Assembly: GCF_016495405.1 (NCBI RefSeq)
Contig: NZ_CP044522.1
Location: 3,395,638 to 3,459,637 of the forward strand
From: Cobetia sp. cqz5-12
GTDB taxonomy: Bacteria; Pseudomonadota; Gammaproteobacteria; Pseudomonadales; Halomonadaceae
Direction of reading: 5' to 3'
DNA: 64,000 nucleotides
In this document: positions 17,717 to 25,076 of the stretch, in pieces
Numbering within the stretch: position 1 is the stretch's first letter
How the letters are laid out: each line of letters begins with the position of its first letter
Position numbers and translations under genes: made by a program
The notes under the pieces: generated by a model
Told to the model about the DNA's origin: nothing
The model's database searches: none
What the model saw: the letters and a program-made list of their open reading frames with translations, nothing else

Positions 17717-19131
17717 TGCCCGCCATCACCGCCTGGCGCTCACGGCTGTCCGTGCGGCTGTTCGTGATCCTGCTGCTGACCAATGTCGTGATCGGCGGCA
17801 GCATCTACATGTTCATCTCCCACAGCATGGACAGAGGATTTGCGGAGTATCTGGAGCAGACCCAGCAGGAGCGCATCGAGCTGATCTCGTCCGACCTGGT
17901 CAGCGCCTACGCCGCGGAAGGCAACTGGGACTGGATGAAGAGCCGGCGCAACTGGGGGCGCATCGTGCATTCCCAGGCGCCGCCGGACAGATTCGAGATA
18001 CCGCCGGGCGCCAACCTCAATCGCCCCCAGGACTACATGCTGCGCGATACTCGCGGCCAACGCCTCAATGGGCCGCCACGCCCCATCCCCGGCATGCAGT
18101 TCAAGGACCTGATACTGGACGGCGAGAAGATCGGCGAGCTGGGCTACCTGCCGGTGAGTGAATTCCTGCGCCGCGGCAAGGACCAGTATCTGGAGCGCCA
18201 ATCACGCAATCTGACCACCATCATCCTGTCCTCCACCTTCGCCTCGCTGCTGGCGGCGGCCGGTATCGCCTGGTGGCTGGGCCACCGGGTGCGAGACCTC
18301 GCCAGTGGCGCCAGCCGTCTATCGAGCGGCGACTATGCCACCCGCCTGCCGGTGCGCGGGCGGGATGAGCTGTCGCGGCTGGCCGGTGACTTCAATGCGC
18401 TGGCGCAGACGCTGGAGACCAACCGCGATTCCCGCCAGCGCTGGGTGAGTGATATCTCCCATGAACTGCGCACGCCGCTGGCGGTGCTCAAGGGCGAGAT
18501 AGAGGCCATGCAGGACGGTATCCGCCCGATGAGCCAGGACAGCCTCGGCTCGCTGGAACAGGAGGTGGATGCCCTCAACCGCCTGGTGTCGGACCTGCGC
18601 CTGCTGGCCCAGAGCGACGCCGGCACCCTGGAAGCCTGGCGCGAGCCGCTGGAGCTGGATGCCCAGCTCAACGATAGCCTGGACGACCTGCGCGGCTGGC
18701 TGGAAGACAGCGGCATCCAGCTGGAGACCGACATCCAGCTGCCACTGCGCGTGCAGGGCGACATGCAGCGCCTGCATCAGCTGTGGAGCAATCTGGCCAG
18801 CAACACCCGCGCCTACACCGACTCGCCCGGCAAGTTGAAGGTCAGCCTGCTGCGCGAGGCTGCCTCACCCGGGGATGGCGCCGGCCACCCCGGCTGGGCG
18901 GTGGTGCGCTGGGAGGATTCGAGCCCCGGCGTCCCGGACGCCGAGCTTGCCCACCTCACCGAGCGCCTGTACCGGGTCGAGAACTCGCGCAATCGCTCCA
19001 GCGGGGGTTCAGGCCTGGGCCTGTCGATCGCCAGCGCGCTGGTCAGTGCCCATGATGGTGAGCTGGTACCGGGCCAGTCATCACTGGGCGGACTGCGATG
19101 GGACATTCGCCTGCCGCTGTTGTCTACTTGA
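17713..19131 (+). CDS. baeS: Sensor histidine kinase, BaeS-like
   Basis: A two-TM sensor kinase of 472 residues: TM1 about 15-36, a periplasmic domain of about 130 residues, TM2 about 168-190, HAMP about 190-242, then HisKA with phospho-acceptor His250 in DISHELRTPL. The ATPase domain has an N-box in SNLASNTRAYTDSPG and the G-box GGSGLGLSIA. The N-box phrase and periplasmic size resemble E. coli BaeS, which senses envelope damage. It overlaps the pump gene by four bases and is followed by a BaeR-like regulator. The signal it senses is unknown; the pump context suggests toxic compounds or misfolded envelope proteins. Confidence 0.85.
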   Translation: MMPAITAWRSRLSVRLFVILLLTNVVIGGSIYMFISHSMDRGFAEYLEQTQQERIELISSDLVSAYAAEGNWDWMKSRRNWGRIVHSQAPPDRFEIPPGANLNRPQDYMLRDTRGQRLNGPPRPIPGMQFKDLILDGEKIGELGYLPVSEFLRRGKDQYLERQSRNLTTIILSSTFASLLAAAGIAWWLGHRVRDLASGASRLSSGDYATRLPVRGRDELSRLAGDFNALAQTLETNRDSRQRWVSDISHELRTPLAVLKGEIEAMQDGIRPMSQDSLGSLEQEVDALNRLVSDLRLLAQSDAGTLEAWREPLELDAQLNDSLDDLRGWLEDSGIQLETDIQLPLRVQGDMQRLHQLWSNLASNTRAYTDSPGKLKVSLLREAASPGDGAGHPGWAVVRWEDSSPGVPDAELAHLTERLYRVENSRNRSSGGSGLGLSIASALVSAHDGELVPGQSSLGGLRWDIRLPLLST

Positions 19132-19164
19132 AACAGTCATTTTCATCTGCAAGGACTCTTGACC

Positions 19165-19908
19165 ATGAGCGACGTTCACGCCGACACCACTGACGCCCGG
19201 GCCGAGCCCCAGAAACCGCTGATTCTGGTGGTGGAAGACGAGCCCAAGATCGCAAGCCTGCTGTGCGATTATCTGGACGGCAGCGGGTATCGTACCCGGC
19301 ATGTCGACGACGGCAACGCTGTCATCGCGGCGGTCAATGACGAGACACCCGCCCTGGTATTGCTGGACCTCATGCTGCCGGGCACCGACGGCCTGACCCT
19401 GTGCCGTCAGCTGCGGGCCGAGGACAATCTGCTGCCCATCGTCATGCTGACCGCGCGGGTCGAGGAAGTGGACCGCCTGCTGGGACTGGAACTGGGCGCC
19501 GATGACTACATCTGCAAACCCTTCAGCCCGCGTGAGGTGGTGGCGCGCATCAAGGCCGTGCTGCGTCGCAGCCAGGCCCTTGATCAGACCCTCTCGCAGA
19601 CCTCCGACAAGGGCCAGCTGGTGCTCAATGAGGAAGGTTGGCAGGCGCTGGCCGATGGCAGTGACCTGGGCCTGACCGCCGTCGAGTTCCAGCTGCTCAA
19701 GGTGATGATGCAGTCGCCGGGGCGCATCTTCTCCCGCGATCAGCTGATGGACCACATGTACCGCGACCACCGCATCGTCTCCGAGCGCACGGTGGATTCC
19801 CACGTCAAGAAGCTGCGCCGCAAGATCGCCAATGTCTGGCCGGAGCGCGACGTGATTCGCTCCATCTATGGGGTCGGCTACAAGTTCGAGCCTGACGTGC
19901 TGGACTGA
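19165..19908 (+). CDS. baeR: OmpR-family response regulator, BaeR-like
   Basis: A 247-residue regulator: receiver domain with phospho-acceptor Asp68 in LVLLDLMLPG, acidic pocket VVEDEP and conserved Lys in YICKPF, then a winged-helix DNA-binding domain (about 150-245, ending RSIYGVGYKFEP). The start is the ATG at 19165, ten bases after AAGGA; a TTG six bases earlier is less likely. It is the last gene of the pump operon, closed by a strong terminator. OmpR-type regulators bind tandem half-sites; the TTGCA boxes upstream of 20749 are candidate targets. Confidence 0.88.
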   Translation: MSDVHADTTDARAEPQKPLILVVEDEPKIASLLCDYLDGSGYRTRHVDDGNAVIAAVNDETPALVLLDLMLPGTDGLTLCRQLRAEDNLLPIVMLTARVEEVDRLLGLELGADDYICKPFSPREVVARIKAVLRRSQALDQTLSQTSDKGQLVLNEEGWQALADGSDLGLTAVEFQLLKVMMQSPGRIFSRDQLMDHMYRDHRIVSERTVDSHVKKLRRKIANVWPERDVIRSIYGVGYKFEPDVLD

Positions 19909-19950
19909 CACCCCGCCTCACGCAGGCATCGAAACCTTTCAGAAACATGA

Positions 19951-19990
19951 CAACCGCCGTCTGTGACCACAGACGGCGGTTGCGTTTTTG
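19951..19990 (+). terminator. Terminator of the pump-baeSR operon
   Basis: CAACCGCCGTCTGT (19951-19964) pairs perfectly with its partner at 19969-19982 around GACC, then a T-rich tail. Confidence 0.93.
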
Positions 19991-20100
19991 TTGCACCCGC
20001 GGTGCGAACTTGCTGTCCAACTAAGGCGGATACTGTCATCACTGCCCAAGCGAGAGCCATTAACTGCTGCTCAAGCGCGGGTCTACGCCACAAGTGAGGT
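19980..20100 (+). promoter_or_regulatory. Promoter region of the small secreted protein
   Basis: TTGC boxes lie at 19980, 19991 (as TTGCAC) and 20010; the first pair is 11 bases apart, the usual spacing of OmpR-family half-sites. GATACT at 20029 could serve as a -10. The first box overlaps the upstream terminator. Regulation by the adjacent BaeR-like protein is inference. Confidence 0.35.
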
Positions 20101-20107
20101 ATTCGTC

Positions 20108-20503
20108 ATGTCCCACAGTCCTGCCAGTCGTGCTCTCTCCCGCACTCGCCTGATCGGTGCCGGCGTACTGAGCGTCATGCTGATGGCATCACCGCTGAGC
20201 GTGACCAGTGCCAGCGCCGCCGATGTCTCGCTGAACGTGCTGCTGGATGGCATCAGCCTGAACGTCAGCCAGCGTGCCGCCCTCGACAAGCAATATCGCC
20301 ACTATCGCCAGCAACGTCAGGCCGCGGAGAGCCATCACGACGCCAAGGCGCTTGCCAAGGCGCGCAAGGCCTACCTGGCCGATGTCGATCGCATCCTGAA
20401 CGGCCATCAGACCCAGCGCTTCCACCAGCAGTTCGACCGCCACTATCCGGCGAACGCCCAGGCGAACGCCAAGGTGGCGAAGAAGCGCCACCACGGCGGC
20501 TGA
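20108..20503 (+). CDS. Small secreted His-rich protein, possibly Spy/CpxP-like
   Basis: A 131-residue protein with a clear signal peptide (basic N-region, hydrophobic core GVLSVMLMASPLSV, AXA site near residue 38). The mature part is helical, very basic and rich in His, Gln and Ala. It has SLNVSQRAALDKQYRHYRQQRQAA and a later HQTQRFHQQFDRHY, both stretches read from the helical segments, which resemble a reduced LTxxQ-type helical hairpin. I do not recognise it as a named family. GAGGT lies eight bases before the ATG. It sits between baeR and the three-unit Spy-like gene on the same strand, so a periplasmic stress role is likely but unproven. Confidence 0.6.
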   Translation: MSHSPASRALSRTRLIGAGVLSVMLMASPLSVTSASAADVSLNVLLDGISLNVSQRAALDKQYRHYRQQRQAAESHHDAKALAKARKAYLADVDRILNGHQTQRFHQQFDRHYPANAQANAKVAKKRHHGG

Positions 20504-20622
20504 CGGCAACCACGTCTGAGCGCCCCGGGTTGAATCCTGGCGCCATCACCTTGATCAAGGACTCAGCCTCTACAGGATTCAGGCCACAAGATCACGCTGC
20601 ACAAAGACGACGCAGCAAGCCG

Positions 20623-20699
20623 TTGCATGTTCCGCCGAAGCGCGTTGCACGCAACCCCATGAAACCTTGCACAATGCCGGCACATTCACTGCTGATAAT
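20623..20699 (+). promoter_or_regulatory. Three TTGCA boxes 22 bp apart before the Spy-like gene
   Basis: TTGCA occurs at 20623-20627, 20645-20649 and 20667-20671, each exactly 22 bases from the next. GATAAT (20694-20699) is a good -10 without a -35 at the right distance, typical of an activated promoter. The boxes would lie on one face of the helix upstream of the start site. They are candidate sites for the BaeR-like regulator. Confidence 0.5.
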
Positions 20700-20748
20700 G
20701 CTCTTATCGCTTGATTCCGGCCCTTTACCTAGACACTCGGAGTACGCC

Positions 20749-21891
20749 ATGAACCGCATTTCTCGCAAGCTCATCGTTTCCGGTCTGCTGACCGCCCTGG
20801 CACTGCCGATGACCGCCATGGCCTCAAGCAACGACAAGCACCATGACGGCGCCGACCGCAAGGAAGGCCTCGACAAGATTCTCGCCAGCTGGCATCTCAG
20901 CGATGAACAGCAGCAACAGCTCGACGCACTCAAGCAACAGCAGATGGAAAGCCGCAAGCAGCTCAAGGAGCAAAAGTTCGACTCCCGCGAAGCGCGCCGC
21001 GACGCCATCCAGGCACAGCGTGAAGAACACAAGGCCGCGCTGGCAGAGATTCTCGACGAGAATCAGGTCAAGGTGCTCGAAGCCTACTGGGCTGCCGGCA
21101 AGCCGATGCACGGCAAGCATGACGGTAAACGTCACGGCGAAGGCAAGCATGCCGACGAGCATGGCGGCGAACGCGGCGGCAAGCACATGGCCGACGACGG
21201 CAAGCAGCGCATGCAGCTGATGGGTGCCCTGTTCGACAGCTGGGACCTGGATGATGACCAGCGCAGCGCCCTCAAGGACTCCTTCAAGTCCATGCGCGAC
21301 GACATGGCGTCACTCAAGGAGAAGGACTTCGACTCGCGTGAAGCGCGCAAGGCCGCCTTCGAGGAACTGCGCAAGACCCAGCACGATCGTCTGGCCAAGG
21401 TGCTCAGCGAAGACCAGATCAAGGTGCTGGACCTGATGCACCAGCGTGACAAGCGCGGTCCGAAGATGGCCGACCGTCAGCAGCGCGAAGGCATGAAGGC
21501 GCTGCTGGCCAGCTGGAACCTGAGCGATGACCAGATGCAGGCGCTCAAGGAAGTCCGCAAGGAAATGCGTGACGAGATGCATGACAGCATGAAAGAGATG
21601 CACGACGACATGCGTGATGCCATGCAGGACGCCGACACCAAGCAGGAGCGTGTCGCCGCCCGCCAGGAAATGCGCAAGGAAATGAAGGAGCAGCGCCTGG
21701 AGCTGCGTGAGGAAGGCCGCGAGAAACTCGCAGATGTGCTGTCCGCCGAGCAGCTCGATGCGCTGGAAGCCTTCATGGCCAATGGCATGCGCCATCACGC
21801 TGGCAAGCATCATGGTGGCATGAAGGGTGACATGAAGGGCGGCGACATGCAGCGCGGCCCGATGCATGACGACGACCCGTCTGAAGATGCC
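20749..21891 (+). CDS. Secreted protein with three tandem Spy/CpxP-like (LTxxQ) units
   Basis: A 381-residue exported protein (stop codon ends at 21894). Signal peptide residues 1-25, ending ALPMTAMAS. Three repeated helical units follow: about 39-117, 154-235 and 245-348. Each opens with a W-[HDN]-L-[SD]-D phrase (SWHLSDEQ, SWDLDDDQ, SWNLSDDQ) and closes with an LxxxQ phrase (LDENQVKVL, LSEDQIKVL, LSAEQLDAL), the paired motifs of Spy and CpxP. Units one and two share KFDSREAR/DFDSREAR. His/Gly/Lys-rich linkers join units, and the tail (346-381) is rich in His and Met. E. coli Spy is a single unit that dimerises as an ATP-independent periplasmic chaperone; a chain of three is unusual. The start at 20749 follows CGGAG. 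Confidence 0.75.
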
Positions 21892-21953
21892 TGAGTCAGG
21901 CCATCACCCGGGCAGCTGAAAGCCGGCTGATCGACAATCCGGCGAGGCAAGAA

Positions 21954-22005
21954 CCGGACGATCGCGTCCCGGACGATCGCGCCCCGGACGATCGCGTCCC
22001 GGACA
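21954..22005 (+). repeat. 15-bp tandem repeat after the Spy-like gene
   Basis: CCGGACGATCGCGTC at 21954-21968, a one-base variant at 21969-21983, the original again at 21984-21998, and a partial fourth copy. The array lies about 60 bases after the stop codon. Confidence 0.9.
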
Positions 22006-22038
22006 CAGCCATTCAGCGGCCCTGCTGACGTCACTTTC

Positions 22039-22085
22039 GCCGCCCCGGCCACGATTCTGTGGTCGGGGCGGCGTCGTTGTGTCCT
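22039..22085 (+). terminator. Probable terminator of the Spy-like gene
   Basis: A 14-bp stem (22039-22052 with 22059-22072, one G-U pair) around GATTCT, followed after several bases by TCCTTTT. Confidence 0.65.
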
Positions 22086-22227
22086 TTTACCGACAGCGAT
22101 TTTCCAGAGCACGACACCGCGCCTGCGAGGCTCTGCCATCGGGCCTCGCGGCGATCTGATCGCGACACGAGGATAAGCGAAAGCGACAGTTGCACTGCCT
22201 TTTTCCCCAAAGGGGGGTTATATTTTT

Positions 22228-22241
22228 ATTGAACAATCAAT
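22228..22241. promoter_or_regulatory. BetI-like inverted repeat in an AT island
   Basis: ATTGAACAATCAAT is an ATTGA-N4-TCAAT inverted repeat. From memory of BetI sites in other gammaproteobacteria (ATTGAACGTTCAAT-like), it differs at two central bases. It lies in a markedly AT-rich stretch about 640 bases upstream of betT, which is far for an operator. No betI gene is in the window. Confidence 0.35.
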
Positions 22242-22624
22242 TAAAATAATTCTGCAAGGCTTCGAGCATTACACGGCGTGATGATGTGAGTCGCGTTTTC
22301 CTGACTGCTGAGCTCCCCTCCGCTGCCGATCTCGACCGGTGGCAGCACGACGGGATGCCTGCAACCGTCACAGGAAAGCGGACCCGGCAGATGCCGACGA
22401 GACTGACGCCTGCCACCCCGGCAACTTCGAGGGAGCAGGCGACGGCGACCGCCACGGGCTCGCGAGCAGACACCGGAGTGACCCGCCCTTCGCGAGAAGG
22501 TCGGGTGACGTCCAGGGACGCCGAGTAGACGTTCGAAGTGATGAGAGCAGCACGATGAAGGCCAGGCGTTCCCCAGCGCTCGACCCGCCATCGTGCTTCT
22601 GCGGCCAATCTGGCCTGCAGGAAA

Positions 22625-22648
22625 GGGGCCGCACCGCGGTGCGGCCCC
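22625..22648. other. Perfect 24-bp GC-rich palindrome
   Basis: The two 12-base arms, each beginning GGGGCCGCACCG, are exact reverse complements. There is no T-run on the plus strand and only TTT on the minus strand. It could terminate a small RNA or act as a hairpin in the betT leader. Confidence 0.6.
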
Positions 22649-22885
22649 GGCGTCTCTCATGAATTGCCCATCGGCATTTCTTGCTTGCTGCCCAGCGATG
22701 CCCCTGCAATCGCATCGTCACGGCAGTCGACACTGCCGCTGCTGCAAGCTCCGCCCCGCGCGTGAGCTGAGCACGGCCCGTGCCGTTCGTGTCCGTCTTT
22801 TCCTGCACGCCACCCGCAATGTCTGCGGCTGACGGGCAGCTAAGCACCACGCACGAGTGAAACTTCCCCTGATAAGGAGTTGCTC

Positions 22886-24925
22886 ATGCAGAAACCTGCT
22901 TCCGCCGAGAACGCCACGCCGTCCTCGAGTCGTATCAACCCGACGGTCTTCTACGGATCGATCATCGGTATCCTCGCCTTCCTGGCCTTCGCGATGCTGT
23001 TCACCGAACAGGCTGACGCCTGGATCGGCAGCGCCCTGAGCTGGACCATTGATACCTTCGGCTGGTTCTACATGCTGGCCATCGTCGCCTATCTGGTCTT
23101 CGGGGTACTGATCGCCTGCTCGCGCTTCGGCCGCATTCGCCTCGGGCCGGATGATTCACGCCCGGAATTCTCACTGCTGTCCTGGTCGGCGATGCTGTTC
23201 GCGGCCGGTATCGGTATCGACATCCTGTTCTACTGCATCGCCGAACCGCTGTCCCACTACGTGGCACCGGTGACCGGTGACCCCGAGACCCAGGCGGCAA
23301 TCCGCAACGCCATGGTGGAAACCTTCTTCCACTGGGGTCTCTCCGGCTGGGGCATCTACGTGCTCGCCGGCATGTCGCTGGCCTACTTCAGCTACCGCCA
23401 CCGCCTGCCGCTGGCGATCCGTTCGGCCTTCTACCCGCTGCTCGGCAACCGCATCAACGGCCCGATCGGCAACGCCGTGGACATCTTCGCGATCATCTCC
23501 ACCGTATTCGGCATCGCCACCTCTCTGGGCATCGGCGTCATCCAGCTGAACTACGGCCTCAAGTTCATGCTCGGCGTGCCCGAGAACCTTGCCGTTCAGG
23601 CCGCGCTGATCATCGGCGTGATGGTACTGGCGACCATTTCCGTGATCACCGGTGTCGAGAAAGGCATCCGTCTGCTGTCCGAGTTCAACATGCTGCTGGC
23701 CACCGCGCTGCTGATCTTCGTGCTCGCCGTCAGCGACACCTCGCAGCTGCTCAACGCCCTGGTGCTCAACGTCGGTGATTACATCACCCAGTTCACCGCC
23801 AAGAGCTTCGATACCTACGCCTACACGCCGGGCACCGATGAGTGGATGAGCGGCTGGACGCTGTTCTTCTGGGGCTGGTGGATCGCCTGGACCCCGTTCG
23901 TCGGCCTGTTCCTCGCACGTATCTCGCGTGGCCGTACCATCCGTCAGTTCGTGTTCGGCGCGCTGCTGATTCCGCTGAGCTTCATGATGGTGTGGATGAG
24001 CGTGTTCGGTAATTCCGCCATCGACATGGTTGCCAATCAGGACGTCGCCACACTGGCCACCGAAGCCCTGAACGCACCACAGAACACCATCTACACCTTC
24101 CTGGAGCAGCTGCCCTACTCCACCATCACCACCGCCGTGGTGGCGATTCTGGGTATCGTGTTCTTCGTGACCTCCGCCGACTCCGGCGCCCTGGTACTGG
24201 CCAACTTCACCTCCATCCTCAAGGACGTGAACCACGATGCGCCGATCTGGCTGCGCATCTTCTGGTCCGCCATCATCGGCCTGCTGACGCTGGCACTGCT
24301 GATGGTCGGGGGGCTGAGCGCGCTGCAGAGCGCCGTGGTGATCACCGCCGTGCCCTTCTCCATCGTGCTGATCTTCATGATGATCGGCATGTACAAGGCG
24401 CTGATGATCGAGGACCGCAAGGAGAACGTGCGTCAGGACAACAGCTGCGTCTACGAAGGCGTCGACTGGCATGAGCGTCTGGACCACGTGCTCGACTTCG
24501 CCCAGAGCGGCAGTTCCGAGGCGACTCTCAAGCGCTCCATCCGCCCGGCCCTCAACCAGCTGGCCGAGGAGCTCAATCGTCGCGGTCAGGTCTCGAGCGT
24601 CACCGAAGAGACGCTGGAAGATGAGCCGCTGCCCCGCGTGACGCTGGAAGTCGAGTTCGAGGACGCCTCCAACTTCGTCTACCAGGTGCGTGCGGTGCGC
24701 CAGCAGACGCCGAGCTTCATCGACGCCAATGATGACTTCTATCTGCGTCTGGAAGTGCACCTCTCCGAGGGTGGCAGCGGTCAGGAGCTCAACGGCCTGT
24801 CGCGTGCCCAGGTGCTCGACGAAGTCGTCACCGCCTACCAGCAGCATCTGGCCTTCGTGCGCCACGATACGGTCAACGAAGCCCCGGCGATGCCGGGCGT
24901 GATCGGCAAGTCCGAGTTGGACTGA
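22886..24925 (+). CDS. betT: Choline/glycine-betaine BCCT transporter, BetT-like
   Basis: A 679-residue BCCT carrier with about 12 hydrophobic segments in the first 500 residues. The family signature on TM8 reads WTLFFWGWWIAWTPFVGLFLAR when its two halves are joined; the Trp box is complete. A C-terminal hydrophilic domain of about 170 residues is typical of BetT and is the part that tunes osmotic activation. BetT imports choline with protons for glycine betaine synthesis. The ATG at 22886 has AAGGAG seven bases upstream. It is convergent with the fructose operon and shares a terminator with it. Substrate choice between choline and betaine is by overall resemblance. Confidence 0.85.
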   Translation: MQKPASAENATPSSSRINPTVFYGSIIGILAFLAFAMLFTEQADAWIGSALSWTIDTFGWFYMLAIVAYLVFGVLIACSRFGRIRLGPDDSRPEFSLLSWSAMLFAAGIGIDILFYCIAEPLSHYVAPVTGDPETQAAIRNAMVETFFHWGLSGWGIYVLAGMSLAYFSYRHRLPLAIRSAFYPLLGNRINGPIGNAVDIFAIISTVFGIATSLGIGVIQLNYGLKFMLGVPENLAVQAALIIGVMVLATISVITGVEKGIRLLSEFNMLLATALLIFVLAVSDTSQLLNALVLNVGDYITQFTAKSFDTYAYTPGTDEWMSGWTLFFWGWWIAWTPFVGLFLARISRGRTIRQFVFGALLIPLSFMMVWMSVFGNSAIDMVANQDVATLATEALNAPQNTIYTFLEQLPYSTITTAVVAILGIVFFVTSADSGALVLANFTSILKDVNHDAPIWLRIFWSAIIGLLTLALLMVGGLSALQSAVVITAVPFSIVLIFMMIGMYKALMIEDRKENVRQDNSCVYEGVDWHERLDHVLDFAQSGSSEATLKRSIRPALNQLAEELNRRGQVSSVTEETLEDEPLPRVTLEVEFEDASNFVYQVRAVRQQTPSFIDANDDFYLRLEVHLSEGGSGQELNGLSRAQVLDEVVTAYQQHLAFVRHDTVNEAPAMPGVIGKSELD

Positions 24926-24958
24926 TCGGAGTTGGACTGATCGGAGCTGAACTGAGCC
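24914..24958 (+). repeat. 15-bp tandem repeat containing the betT stop codon
   Basis: GAGTTGGACTGATCG at 24914-24928 and 24929-24943, and a diverged third copy at 24944-24958. The betT stop (24923-24925) is inside the first copy. Confidence 0.9.
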
Positions 24959-24990
24959 GTCGCTGAGCGCCTGCGCTCGGCCTGCAATGC

Positions 24991-25025
24991 AAAAGCCCCC
25001 GCCGGGAGACCGGCGGGGGCTTTTT
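24991..25025. terminator. Bidirectional terminator between betT and fruA
   Basis: AAAAGCCCCCGCCGG pairs with CCGGCGGGGGCTTTTT around GAGA. A-run and T-run flank the stem, so it should stop transcription from both sides. Confidence 0.95.
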
Positions 25026-25076
25026 GCGTCTTGCCTTGTACGTTTACGGCTTGCGTCCTTGCTTGCCTGCCAGCGA

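Larger units (their letters stand above)
21895..22885. other. Gene-free interval of about 990 bases between the Spy-like gene and betT
   Basis: No frame here looks coding: the candidate ORFs are short, Arg/Ala-rich and lack ribosome sites. Contents in order: a 15-bp tandem array (21954-22005), a terminator hairpin (22039-22085), an AT-rich island (22214-22252) with an inverted repeat, an imperfect hairpin at 22483-22508, a perfect 24-bp palindrome at 22625-22648, and the betT ribosome site. The island could be the true betT promoter with a leader of about 640 bases, or the promoter of a small RNA. Confidence 0.55.

Noticed and set aside
21954..22005. CRISPR-like array after the Spy-like gene
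   Set aside because: The 15-bp units are directly adjacent with no spacers, so it is a simple tandem repeat.
22286..22528. Small open frame of 80 codons in the gap before betT, and its minus-strand mirror
   Set aside because: No ribosome site. Both strands read TRPSREGRVT only because of an inverted repeat, and the composition is not protein-like.
23171..24865. Minus-strand open frame of 564 codons opposite betT
   Set aside because: Antisense to a well-marked membrane protein; no ribosome site or domain.
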